Shown here: in pieces, positions 37,651 to 48,332 of the stretch | How the letters are laid out: each line of letters starts with the position of its first letter | Position numbering within the stretch: position 1 is the first letter of the stretch | Assembly: GCF_026914185.1 (NCBI RefSeq) | Contig: NC_070562.1 | Location: 3,038,001-3,102,000 of the forward strand | Length of the DNA stretch: 64,000 nt | From: Puccinia triticina | Taxonomy: Eukaryota; Basidiomycota; Pucciniomycetes; Pucciniales; Pucciniaceae | Reading direction: 5' to 3' | Made by a program: the position numbers and the translations under genes | The notes under the pieces: generated by a model | Databases searched by the model: none | What the model saw: only the letters and a program-made list of their open reading frames with translations | Told to the model about the DNA's origin: nothing

Positions 37651-40600
37651 TTAATCACTGTAATCACCGGAAGCGCAAGTAGCCAATTTTGTCTTCTCCT
37701 CTTCCAAGTCAGACAGTTTCTGAGCAACAATACCTTGAGCTGATTCAAAGCTTGCACCGGCGTTGAATCCTTGGCGTAACCACTGATGACAGCTGACTGA
37801 TTGCTTGATAGTCCTGGGGGCCAGACTTCCTCGGTCATTTCCGCATACATCTGCTGCGGCAGAGAAGCACCTTTCAACGCTAGCGGAGGTGGCTGAGCAA
37901 GCCAAATAATCCTTGGCCAACGAAGCCAATATTGGGAACTTGCTTTGGTGGTCCTGAGTACCAACAGAAAGATGAAATAATAAGCAAAATGACGATACAC
38001 GCAACTTGGTTCAAGTGATAAACTGCTTACTCTCCACCAATTGAGGCATTGGTCTCCGTGGGATGTAGCTAGTTTATACTTACCCTCGAGGTAAATAGAT
38101 AACTCGTCCACAATAGGAGATTGAACTGCTTCAGGGAAAAGGTCAAAATCGTCTAGGAGACAATGATGCTTGGATGGTTGTTGACTGCTTTCAACTGGCA
38201 AAGAAGACGCTCGAGAATCTCCATTGTTGGCCAGTTGGCCCTTCCGCATGCTGTATTGCTGTTGAAGCAAGGACTTGGCATCTTCATGGCAAGAAGGAAA
38301 CCAGTGCTGAAAAATTGAAAGTCGAAAAGAAGGGTTCAACATTGTGGCCATAAGTACAGCGTCACATGACAAGGCCTCGTCTAGGTAGGTGTTGGTCTTT
38401 TCGATCATCTTCGCCAACATGGATTTGAACTCGTAGTCGCTTGACAAGTTAAGTCGTTTCTTGAGGAAATCGTGCATAGAACGATACTCCAATAGCATGA
38501 GGCCTGCCAAAAAATGATCCCCCTCCATTCTCTTAGTGATAAAGTAGAATTCCTGTATTGCGGAATTTGATTTCAGAAGTCAGCAACTTTAGACTATGGA
38601 ACAGCACCAATGGGTTTTCTTGATGACACTCACACTAAGGATGTCATTCAACCGCTTAACAAGTTTCCAGTCATTGTGAGTGATCACTTTATCTTGAAAA
38701 AAATTCTTTCCGCCGTTTCTATCTTGTCGTTCTTTCTCATTTTCAAAGAGTTTGTTGATAACGCTACGAGCCTGGTACGCACGGTCCCGGCTTTGCCACT
38801 TGATATTCCAGCGAATACCGTATCCGGCAATCAGAGTTGGTCCGTTGTAGTCAAGCTTCTGAGCCCATACAGCAAACTCGGATCGTTTGGAGGATGAAGA
38901 TGTAATGCGTTGGATGACGAAATCAACCTTTTCAAGTCTGGAATTGAGCAAATCACTGGTAGACAACGGCACAACGGAAATCTCGTCCTCACTTGGATCT
39001 TTGTTGCTGGATTGAACTTCATTGTCCTTGTCATCTGATACAAAAGCTTGTATCTCGTTGGGAACAATTGTATTGTCGCATTCTTCAGTGACCGAGTCTA
39101 AACTTGGAACAAAGCCAAGTGTGCGGCGTTTTGATTTTGTCAAGCCCACCACATTGGTTCCGAGTGCCTTAAGTCCTGCCAACAAAATCAAGGCAATTTT
39201 GTGGCACATACATCGTATGTGATTGGAGCTGAGGTTGATTTCGGTGTTGGTTTTTTGTTGGATTAAGCGATCAACCTCCGTAGTCATTGTGCGATTGTTT
39301 GAACCGGAATCGGTTGTCTGAGCTAGGATGTAATGAAATGAGGAAGAAATGTTAGATAAAAGTATGAGAGAGATGAAATTTGGATGAGTTTAAAGTTAAA
39401 ACTTATCTTTTTGTGAAGAGAAAACTTTGTGATGATATTTGCGCAAGGAACTGCAAGATAAGTACCTTTGTGAGTCCACGCAATGTACTTCAATCCCAGG
39501 TGGCAAATATGGAAGACCCAGTCTTCTGAGATGTAAGCGGCGGCAATCCCCAGAAAAGCGTGATGGTTCCCTTTTGTTGTCCAGACATCGTGGATGAGGG
39601 TTATTTTAGATCTAAGCGACTGCGAAAGGAAAGACAAAATTCTTAGCAAGAAAGACTGTGCGGCAGATGCGGGGGTTGAGCAGGATTAAGACCATACATT
39701 TAGGTTTTCAATAACCGTCTCCTGCAAGCCAACATACAGTCTATGAGCTTCTGCCGCCGCCCAAATGCAAGAATAAAGCTTGACTCCTTGTTGAACGTAG
39801 TCAAAAGCAATGGCGAGCAAGGTATCCTCGATTCGATTCCAGGGAAGTGCTGATTGCATGAGCCACAAGACAAGGATCTGGTTGAGCGCCCGGTTTTTGA
39901 AGGAGACCCCTTGCACATATTTTGTCAATACACCGGTCTGCTTCTTCTTGATATTGGCCTCTTGTTCCTTCACGGTTACTGGTAGCCGAGCACCATTTTT
40001 GCTGGCTTCCTCTTGTGCGGGGCAAGGTGATCGTCCGGAGTCTCCATCACGATGCTTGATTAGATTAGACCGAGTATGTTTGGCCTTTTTGTACACGACA
40101 TGGCACCATTTGCACGGATAGTGGAGCTTGACTCCTTCGGTCTTTGGAGATTAAAAAACCATCAGTTACATGTACATAGAAATTAAATTCAAAAGGTGCG
40201 AAATTGACAATGGCACGGAAAATCACATTTTAAAAAATTACTTACTTGACCTGGTCCGTATTGTGGAGGACCAAAATATAGGTCAATGTCGTCAAATTCA
40301 GTGATCCTAGCCCCTCGGGTCTTCTTGGCCTTTTCGTTCTCCTTTCCTGAGTCCTGCGCGAGATCCATACCATCTATGTCCTTGTCTGGTTCGGACGAAG
40401 TGTCGGGGTCCAAATTTGAGTTTTTGGTTGTCTTGTGTTTCTTGTGTTTGGACTTGGAGGCGGCTGATGATCCACGTGGAAGATTATGGGTGGATGATGA
40501 GGAGACTCGCTTGCGATTCTTTCGGCGGGGAGTTGCCTGGGTTAAACTTGCGTCGGATTCAGAGTCTTGTTGCTTATCTTTTGGATGAGATCGGCGAGTG

Positions 40601-40731
40601 TTTTGACTTGGGATATATTTCCCATGAGTCTTGACAGGAGTTATAATGCGAGTAGATTGTCGGGATGGAGGCCGAGTGGCCTGAGATGGTGCAGGTGAAG
40701 AGGCTGTTTCAGGAATAGTCGAACGTGCCAT
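37651..40731 (-). CDS. hAT transposase with BED finger (865 aa, apparently intact)
   Basis: Minus-strand exons 40731-40246, 40141-39698, 39619-39466, 39322-38634, 38552-38031 and 37953-37651 join in one frame. The N-terminus (about 160 aa) is Ser/Lys-rich and probably nuclear-targeting. Then comes a BED-type finger (YPCKWCHVVYKKAKH...NLIKH), the first catalytic Asp in ITLIHDVWTTKGN, the second in AQTTDSGSNNRT, RCMCHKIALI, the insertion domain, the RW of GIRWNIKWQS, and the C-terminal dimerisation block FPILASLAKDYLACSATSAS followed by VERCFSA, which carries the catalytic Glu. No defect is visible. It would excise and reinsert the element through hairpin intermediates, as in the hAT family. 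An acidic KSKRRTLG...SDDKDNE loop is a clade-specific insertion. Confidence 0.9.
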
Positions 40732-40787
40732 TGGGGATTGGATATTACCAAGGGCAAGATTTTAGAGCTGTGATGATGGTACTTGGA

Positions 40788-40985
40788 ATGTCGTTAGAGC
40801 TCGATCGCAAAGCTCTTTGGAGCTTGATGGAGCTCAATCGTGAAGCTCGTTGGAGCGCAATCGCAAAGCTTGTTACTGTTAGAGATTGATCGCGAAGCTT
40901 GCTCGATCGCGAAGCTCGGTAGAGATCAATCGCGAAGCTCGTTATAGATTGATTGGGAAGCTCGTTAGAGTCGAGAGATGGTTTC
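40788..40985 (-). repeat. Tandem GATCGCGAAGCTCG repeats upstream of hAT gene
   Basis: About seven diverged units of roughly 24-30 bp, with core AT(T/C)GCGAAGCT(C/T)G, lie just upstream of the hAT start codon (minus strand). A further copy is near 41175. They could be promoter or transposase-binding sites. Confidence 0.75.
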
Positions 40986-41513
40986 AAGATTTTTAAGGTG
41001 TACAGCGGATTAAACGGTAGCGGAGGGGTACCAACGGCGAGAGGCTACAATGTTGACAAAGCTGGACTGCACAATAAAAACAAAGAGACGTATTGATTAG
41101 TTAGTCATATGGATCTGAAAAAAATCAAATCAAAGAGAAAATGTAGCTTAACATGATTGAAGGAGCTGGTTAGAATAGAGCTTGATTGCAAAGCTCGTCA
41201 AAGCTTTACCGATCAGACTGAGAGAAGCAGAAATTCGATGGTTCCGAGAGTTTTAGGGCGCACGGCGGATTGAACGGTAGCGGAGGTCGGTGATTGTTGT
41301 GCACTTCGAAGGGAACTGACACATAGAGAGAAAGATCAATGGAGTTTTTGATTGTCTGTATGTTCCCGGGGCCTATTGCCCCCACGGGGGAGCGATGATT
41401 TCCGCCAGGGCAACAGTCAACCCCTGAGATATGCTAATGTAGTTATGCTTATATGTAGGGGGAAGCTATAACCAGGAAGATTTCCCAATACATTTTAATG
41501 TATTGGAGAGATT

Positions 41514-41675
41514 TATGGTGTTCAAAATTGCATAAGATTTTTTTACATAAAATCATAAACTGCAATTTTGGCTGGGAGATGTCACTTTAAGTTTTATGCA
41601 CGCTGACATCTCCCAGCCAAAATTGGCTTTATGATTTTATGTAAACCGTGTCATATGCAATTTTGAACACCATAA
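41514..41675 (+). mobile_element. Fold-back MITE, about 160 bp
   Basis: Left arm TATGGTGTTCAAAATTGCAT... and right arm ...ATGCAATTTTGAACACCATA are inverted repeats of about 70 bp. They include CTGGGAGATGTCA near the centre, so the whole unit can fold into one hairpin. It lies inside the hAT element. Its ends share GGTGTTCAAA with the unit at 59664. Confidence 0.75.
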
Positions 41676-41689
41676 TTGCATTCAGATTT

Positions 41690-41852
41690 GCTGTATTGTA
41701 TTGGGCCTCCCAATACATTTCCTCAGAATCCATGTATTGCATTGTCAGGGAAATACTCATTCCAGAAAATATGGTGTATTGCATTGGATGAAGAATACAA
41801 TACAATACACTGTATTTGCAATACAAATCAATGCAATACATGGCATATACAA
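41690..41852 (+). repeat. hAT right subterminal TGTATTGCATTGG repeats
   Basis: Copies of TGTATTGTATTGGG, TGTATTGCATTGG and CAATACAATACA match the left subterminal block. The KDZ element is inserted at its outer edge, after ATATACAA. Confidence 0.8.
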
Positions 41853-42485
41853 CACCCCAGTCAATACTCAACAGACTATAGTATAGTCCCTGTACATGCT
41901 GCGCCTAGACTATTCTACAGTACGTTCTGTGATCTTGGTTTCACTCGGCCCCGAGCAGATCCACTCGCCTGTTCCCACATGCTTTTTTTTCAATTTCAAC
42001 TCGGATCCCGCATCAACATGCGTTACGCAGCCGCAGCAACCCGGTTTTTACTCTTCACTCACCCGATCCCGCACATGCGTTTTTTTTATTTCTATCCGGA
42101 TCTGGCAAGATCCCGCATCAAGATTGGTACGTTGGCAGTTGCAGCAACCCGGTTTTTACTTCTCACTGATCATCGGATCCCGCACATGCCCCCGCCCCTT
42201 GTTTGCCTCATCCGCTGCACCTAACCACACCTCAGCAACACCAACCACCACCGTCCTCCAATCGTGCTACGACCGATCTGACTCCTCAAGCCAGTGGGAA
42301 AAAATCCGTAATGTATCGATTTCCCATCAATCATTATTGCTCAATCATTCTGACTTGTTTCTTTCTTATTTTGTTTTGCTTTCTTTGTTACGCAATGTTG
42401 TGAAGTGTATGGGATCTCGATGAGATTATTGATTTGGGGACCTTGAGTGGAACACATTGGCAAAAATATATACGCAGGCACATGG
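41853..42485 (+). repeat. KDZ left terminal inverted repeat
   Basis: It begins CACCCCAGTCAATACTCAAC and stays alignable with the complement of the right end up to about CGCAGGCACA at 42485. It contains repeated GGATCCCGCACATGC-like words. A chance ORF of 175 aa inside it has a mirror image in the other repeat. Confidence 0.9.
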
Positions 42486-45400
42486 CGCGACGCAACAGAC
42501 CCCACGGCAGTGTCAACACTATCAACACTGGTACCTCTCGCCGTCGTCGAACCGCCCAAGGACAGCTCAGAGATGTCTCACGGGAACGGGAAGAACAAGC
42601 AGATCGTAATGAAAGTCTCAACATTGCTGAACGACTTGGCCATATCCCCCCCCTTCGTCGTCGTCATCGGACCGAACCGTTACAGCATCTCCCTGACCCA
42701 GATCAAGCCTACCCAGCACACGAGCCACTGATTGGCAGCTATCTTGATGAACAACTAGACCCTTCCATAGAAGAAGAACTCCCGACTGCAGCCCATGCTG
42801 CATACCATCGAGTCCGCCGTTACGCTGAAACCCGAGAGAGAATTAGTCAAAGATGGAGCCAACTGGAAATCAGCCTCACCGCAACCTTTACCTTGTGTCA
42901 GACAATCACAAGCAACTGGACATCCCAGGCGTCAAACTACGAGCTGCCTCCAAACACTTGTACATGTAATCCCGATGACATCCGTACACGGAAGGTTGAT
43001 GTAGTTGACTTACTCTGTAAGCCATCACTTCCCCATGAATTGGTTCCATACATTTTCTGAAATCCCACAATATAATATCTATGTCTAGTTCAACACTCAG
43101 CCGACGAAGTCCCTTTCTGCAAGTGCATACCCGACATTGTACGACTCATCCATTATGGATATATAGCCAGTTCACCTGAGCAGCCTCGCACCGCCTTCTC
43201 AATTCGACTGCTCCAATTCCATCATAAGCTCTGGCAATCATCAGCCTTGTCCACCACTTCATTTGTGAAGGCCCTCTCTTTGTTCCTTGATAATCGCAAT
43301 GCAGACAAATGTTACGCTCGGGGTAAGAAGTACCGAAAACGAAACCTCCGAGTTCCTTTCACCTGCAGTGTCGATCTCTATTTGCGTATACAAATAAATC
43401 AAAAGAAAATTTTATCCGATGGCATGCAACTAACACAGCGTGAAAAGTGGGCCATCAAGTGCCCCTGTTGCTTTGGACCTCAAGAATGTGAAATCAAAGG
43501 CCATCCAGACAAACCCGATGTAATCATTGCCATGGACGGCAATTTTCAGCAGCGTCACTACGCCTACGCAAGCAAGGACAACCCGCCAGAGTCAAAGTAT
43601 CCCAGTAGCTTTATCCCACCATCCGGCATTGCTCTTGATGCTACCCAATTTTCCGCAACCAAGGGTGCTGCAGTGGGGATTGATGTGAGTGAGATATTGA
43701 TCTTTTTGTGATCCAGGCCTTGCATTCACCACCCCTTGTTGTCATGTTGCAGCCACCGTGTGCCGACACACATAAATCAGCAAACGATACCCGTAGCGAG
43801 ACCACCTGGGAGAAGTGTGACGACAATGGCTTGTTTGCAAGTGCGTGCCGCCATGACGTGCCCCTGAAATACATTAATATCTACAAGACCGGTGAAAAGT
43901 AAGTACATCACAATTGTTTTTCCACTGTGGTTCAGTCCTACTCCTGCTACATTTACTCATCAACTGTGTATTGTTTATCCGGTATCAATCATTCGCAACA
44001 TCTTGGAGGACTTTCCTCAACACAAGATTGGAGTTCTATACGACCTTGGTTGCCACCTGGAAGCACATATCACCAAGGTTACTAGATATTTACATTTCCT
44101 CATCATCAATCTATTTCTGATAAGTTGAACTTTGTTCGCTTGTAGCGCAACATTCTACCAGAACAACAACAAGATCTGAAGTTTGGAACATCAGTCTTCC
44201 ATTCTTACGTGCATGAATGGGCCTGTCAGGTCAAGTACAACCCTCGGCTGAACCAATGGTGGGGACTTTCTGATGGGGAGGGGCTAGAGAGACTCTGGGC
44301 CTTCCAGTCACTGTTAATCTCCAGTCTTTGTGTTTCGACCCGCTTACACCGACTCACAGCTCTCGATTCTTGCTTGGAGTACTATACAACACAGTTGAAT
44401 GAAATGGCTGGTAAGCTGCCTAAACAATCATTCACACCCGTTTCATTAACACTGAATATTTATAAACATTTCAGCTTACTGGCTTCTTCACAAGCTTGAA
44501 TCTGCAAATCAAATACACGAAGAATCAGCTCTAGCTTTGGCTGAACTCCATCGTGTTGCCAACCCTCACACTCCTGGTTCCAACTATACCAATCAGTTTT
44601 TCGAACAACAATGGAACGATGAGCAAGCTTACCATGTCAACACTAACCGGACAGCGGATAGGGAACAGGTTGAACTTGGACGTCTGTTGTGTTTGGAAGA
44701 GGAATTGAATGAGGCTTGGTATTTCAATCTTTCCTTATTTATTGGTCCAAAAACTATTTAAATCTTTCCTTCTTAATCAATCCAAAAACTGTTTTTGATA
44801 ATGTACCTTGTTTTGCTGATTCTCCAACTAGGTCTGCTGTAGCCATCACACCGGAGCAAGCACTGACACGGGCGCGCACTTGTGCAACAGTAGCCAGACA
44901 ACTTGAAGCGCAAAGGAGAACTGCCCGTCAAACAGAGGAGAATAGTGATCTCAGCCGTAAGTCATGGACATGGATGATACAATTGTGTACCAACCGGACC
45001 ATGCTGACAAATTTAAGCTAGGAATTCAAAATGAGAACCTTACAAAGGTCTGGTATGCCAAGACTGAATTGCGACGATCATTCCTTGCCCTTGTTGAAGA
45101 GAAACAACCATTGCTTCGAGTATGTCGTGCAGGTGAAAGTACTACCCTTGGTATGTCTATCAATTGCAGTTCCCACATCAGCCAAAATATTTTCTAATGA
45201 ACTTCATCTGAGCCAGGTACCCGTGGCCAGCAGAGGCTGACTGAAGCTCTCCGCAAGCGAGCATCCAAGCTCCGAACTAAACTCAATAATTACAATCGAT
45301 TAGCCCGTGCTTTCATCCAAATCACCCCAAATCAACCAGCCCCTCCGATAATTGAATACACTGCACTTCTTTCCCTCCAATCAGATGACATTTTCTGGAA

Positions 45401-46151
45401 CGATGGAATTTTCACAAATGCTAATGAACCTTGGGCGGTGGACCGACTCACGCAGCAAGGTATACGAGCCTTTGCACGCTTCAATCGTGCACTTGAGGAG
45501 AAGCGCCGACTAAGTTGGGAGGTTCGACGTGCAATGAGGTGGGCCACACGGCATCACTGCCAGCTCCTCTTGCTTCTCACCTGCTTGAAGGATTACATGG
45601 AGGATGTTCGGAGCCGGGAGGATCTTGGGAGTGATCCTGATGAGGCAGTCATTCCTGCCGAGTTAGACCATTTTATGCACCATCCAACTCTGGAGGGACA
45701 GTCTGCACGATACAAGATCAGTTCCGTTGCCACTATTCTCCACATGGCATACTCCGAGACGTGTACTTTACAAGTTGAATGGAACGATCAGCTTCTGGAG
45801 GCATTCCAAAAGACCACGGCCCAGTTCAATGACAGCAATCTTCTTGCCTTATGGAATCAACAGCTGAGCCGAATCAGATACGCAATTGATTGTGGTTTCC
45901 TCACAGAGATCCCAGGTGACTTGCACGAGGTGCTAGTGATGATGATGAATGGACAGCAAGTTATCACAGAAGGACAATTACCCCACAATGAAGATGCAGA
46001 TGAAGAAGACGAATCCGAGCAACAATACCTTGAAGATATTGAAAACATCCTTGCCAAAACCATGCTTGCAGATCTTGAGCAGGAAGCCACTGCCGTTAAT
46101 CAGTCCAATATTCTTAACGAAGCCAATTTTGAATACCAAGCTGATGTGTAA
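42482..46151 (+). CDS. KDZ transposase with CxC zinc cluster (1038 aa, apparently intact)
   Basis: Exons 42482-43016, 43089-43684, 43753-43898, 43936-44077, 44146-44410, 44475-44718, 44832-44956, 45022-45150 and 45217-46151 join in one frame with GT-AG introns. The N-terminus is Arg-rich (MARRNRPHGS...SRRRRTAQ). A CxC cluster follows (NTCTCNPDD ... VPFCKCIPD), then KCPCCFG. Catalytic acidic residues of the KDZ fold are visible in IIAMDGNFQQRHY, IGVLYDLGCHLEAH and GLSDGEGLERLWA. The C-terminus is coiled-coil-like and acidic (DADEEDESEQQYLEDIEN). The start codon lies at the inner border of the left inverted repeat, so that repeat should hold its promoter. In this family the protein binds the ends and catalyses cut-and-paste transposition. 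No defect seen. Confidence 0.93.
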
Positions 46152-46629
46152 AATCTTCTTTGATTTATTCTCCTAGATTCTAATCTGCTCTGGTTTGTTT
46201 TCATGTGTTTGTTGATTTTTCCTGGCAAAACATTGAAATATATTTTGTTTGAAATGAAAGTACTTGGATTGAGTATTGCATATTTCCTTTATTTTACGTG
46301 AGAAAAGGTTGTCCAACAGAGTGAGATCACCTTATTTTATTGAAAAACTAACCTGTTACCATCATGAATTATCATTAGTCATATGCTGAGTAGTTGCCTG
46401 ATAACCAAGCAGCCAATTCCACATCATGAATAAGCTAGCATGTGTTTATCATTAATTTGATGCTTATTTATTAGTCAACTTGTTCCCAGTCTAGTCTGAA
46501 TGATAATGAAAGACATTGTTCAGATCAGCCTTTTTGGCATTATATTGACATTTTATTTTATAAATGTTACTGATGATTTACAATTTGTTCATCTATTGTT
46601 CATAAAACATCAATCGTGTTTTACCACAA
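46152..46629. other. Non-coding, 3' of KDZ transposase
   Basis: This is AT-rich DNA between the transposase stop and the fold-back repeat. No gene or repeat recognised. Confidence 0.5.
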
Positions 46630-47629
46630 CAAGCCATGCTCATGCTCAGGCTCCCACGGTTCCACTTCTATAGTGTTGTTGTTTATGGTACCTGATATTC
46701 TAGTGGAAGTGTTGATTTATTATGGAAGTGGTTACACATATTTGGTGTTGCACACATAGCCACAATATTAATCTGAAGGCACTTTTTTAAGTTTTTACTA
46801 TTTTGCATTTCAGTCAAAAATCATTGATTTACTTTTGGTTTATTCAAACACACTCTATGGTACTGAATTTTGTTAATTCAATGCTACTGAATTTTGTCAA
46901 CTCTATGTTGAGGTTTCTATGTGACTGAAATTTTTTATGTGATGTTAAGGTTATGGTTAATCATTTGAGATTTTCTGAGGTTCAGAATCTGTAGTTCAAT
47001 GGGATTTACATCCTGTATTGTATCATGCTATCCATGAATAATCAAGGAGAAAAAAACTAGAAGAGCAGGACACCATTGATAAAATACCAAAATAAATTTT
47101 CCAAACAAAATCTTAGCAATAAAAATGGAAATAATTAAGTTGATAAATATACAAGAAATAGAACAAGTGTGGTAAATGATTCTTCATGGATAGCATGATA
47201 CTTCTCCTTGATTATTCATGGATAGCATGATACAATACAGGATGTAAATCCCATTGAACTACAGATTCTGAACCTCAGAAAATCTCAAATGATTAACCAT
47301 AACCTTAACATCACATAAAAAATGTCAGTCACATGGAAACCTTAAGTACATAGAGTTGAACAAAATCAGTAGCATTGAATTAACAAAAGTCAGCAGCATA
47401 GAGTGTGTTTGAAGAAACCAAAAGTAAACCAATGATTATTGACTGAAATTCAAAATAGTAAAAACTTAAAAAAGTGCCTTCAGAGTAATATTTTGGCTAT
47501 GTGTGTAACACCAAATATGTGTAACCACTTCCAGAAGAAATCAATACTTCCACTAGAATATCAGGTACCATAAACAACAACAACACTATAGAAGTGGAAC
47601 CTTGGGAGCCTGACCATGAGCATGGCTTG
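46630..47629. mobile_element. 1-kb fold-back (inverted repeat) inside the KDZ element
   Basis: The left arm (46630 to about 47056) starts CAAGCCATGCTCATG. The right arm (about 47186-47629) is its inverted copy and ends CATGAGCATGGCTTG, with a loop of about 130 bp. The arms differ at scattered sites and small indels, roughly 5 percent by eye. It could be a MITE that landed in the KDZ element or an internal part of that element. A target duplication was not evident. Confidence 0.8.
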
Positions 47630-48332
47630 TATGCATCAGTGGTGTGATGTTCCAGGATCAACATTTCCAGGATCAACATAGATTCCCATGGTAGCAATTA
47701 TCAAATTAACATTCTGTACCTTGCTTTCATGTGTGGCTATGTACTACATGTGCTGAAACAAGCTGAGGCAAAGTGCCAATCTTTACCTCCTTTTTGTGTA
47801 TGTCTACTAAATGCGCCAAGCTGAGCACAGGTTTAAACAAAAATCTATGAATTTTTGGAGATACTGGAGCTCAACCCAATCCAGGGAACTTCTTTGCCTG
47901 GAAAGAATAAAGCTGGGAACATTTGTGAGCTGCTGCTTGGTCCGCTATGTATAATGTATTATCTTTAGCACTGTATGACTTTCAGCACACAAGAGATTTC
48001 AAGCTCATTTTTGGATAGTTAGACTGTAGGGTTGGATCTTGTGGGTATTGTCAGAAATTGAGCTAATCTTATGTTGAATTATTTGCAAGCATTTTAGAAG
48101 ATACGTCAAACAAGAGGAGGGAGACAAGTGTGACAAAGCGGAAACAAGAGGGAAAAAGTGTGACGAAGAGGAAACAAGAGGAAAAAAGTGTGACTACAAG
48201 GAGAGTTGTATTCAGGGCATCAAGGGTAAACACAATTCAAGTAACACATAGATATATTTGTATTTGTGGCAAGATACTAGCAACAAGAAATCCAAGGCAA
48301 CAACAACAGAAACAGATGTGTGAAGCAATATG
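47630..48332. other. Non-coding stretch inside the KDZ element
   Basis: No gene recognised. At 48134-48190 three copies of a GTGTGAC(A/G)AAG(C/A)GGAAACAAGAGGAAAAA-like unit of about 30 bp occur in tandem. Confidence 0.5.

Noticed and set aside
41896..42423. 175-aa ORF with a near-identical 176-aa twin at 51045-51575 on the other strand
   Set aside because: Both lie inside the KDZ terminal inverted repeats and mirror each other because the DNA does. The sequence is low-complexity with no domain.
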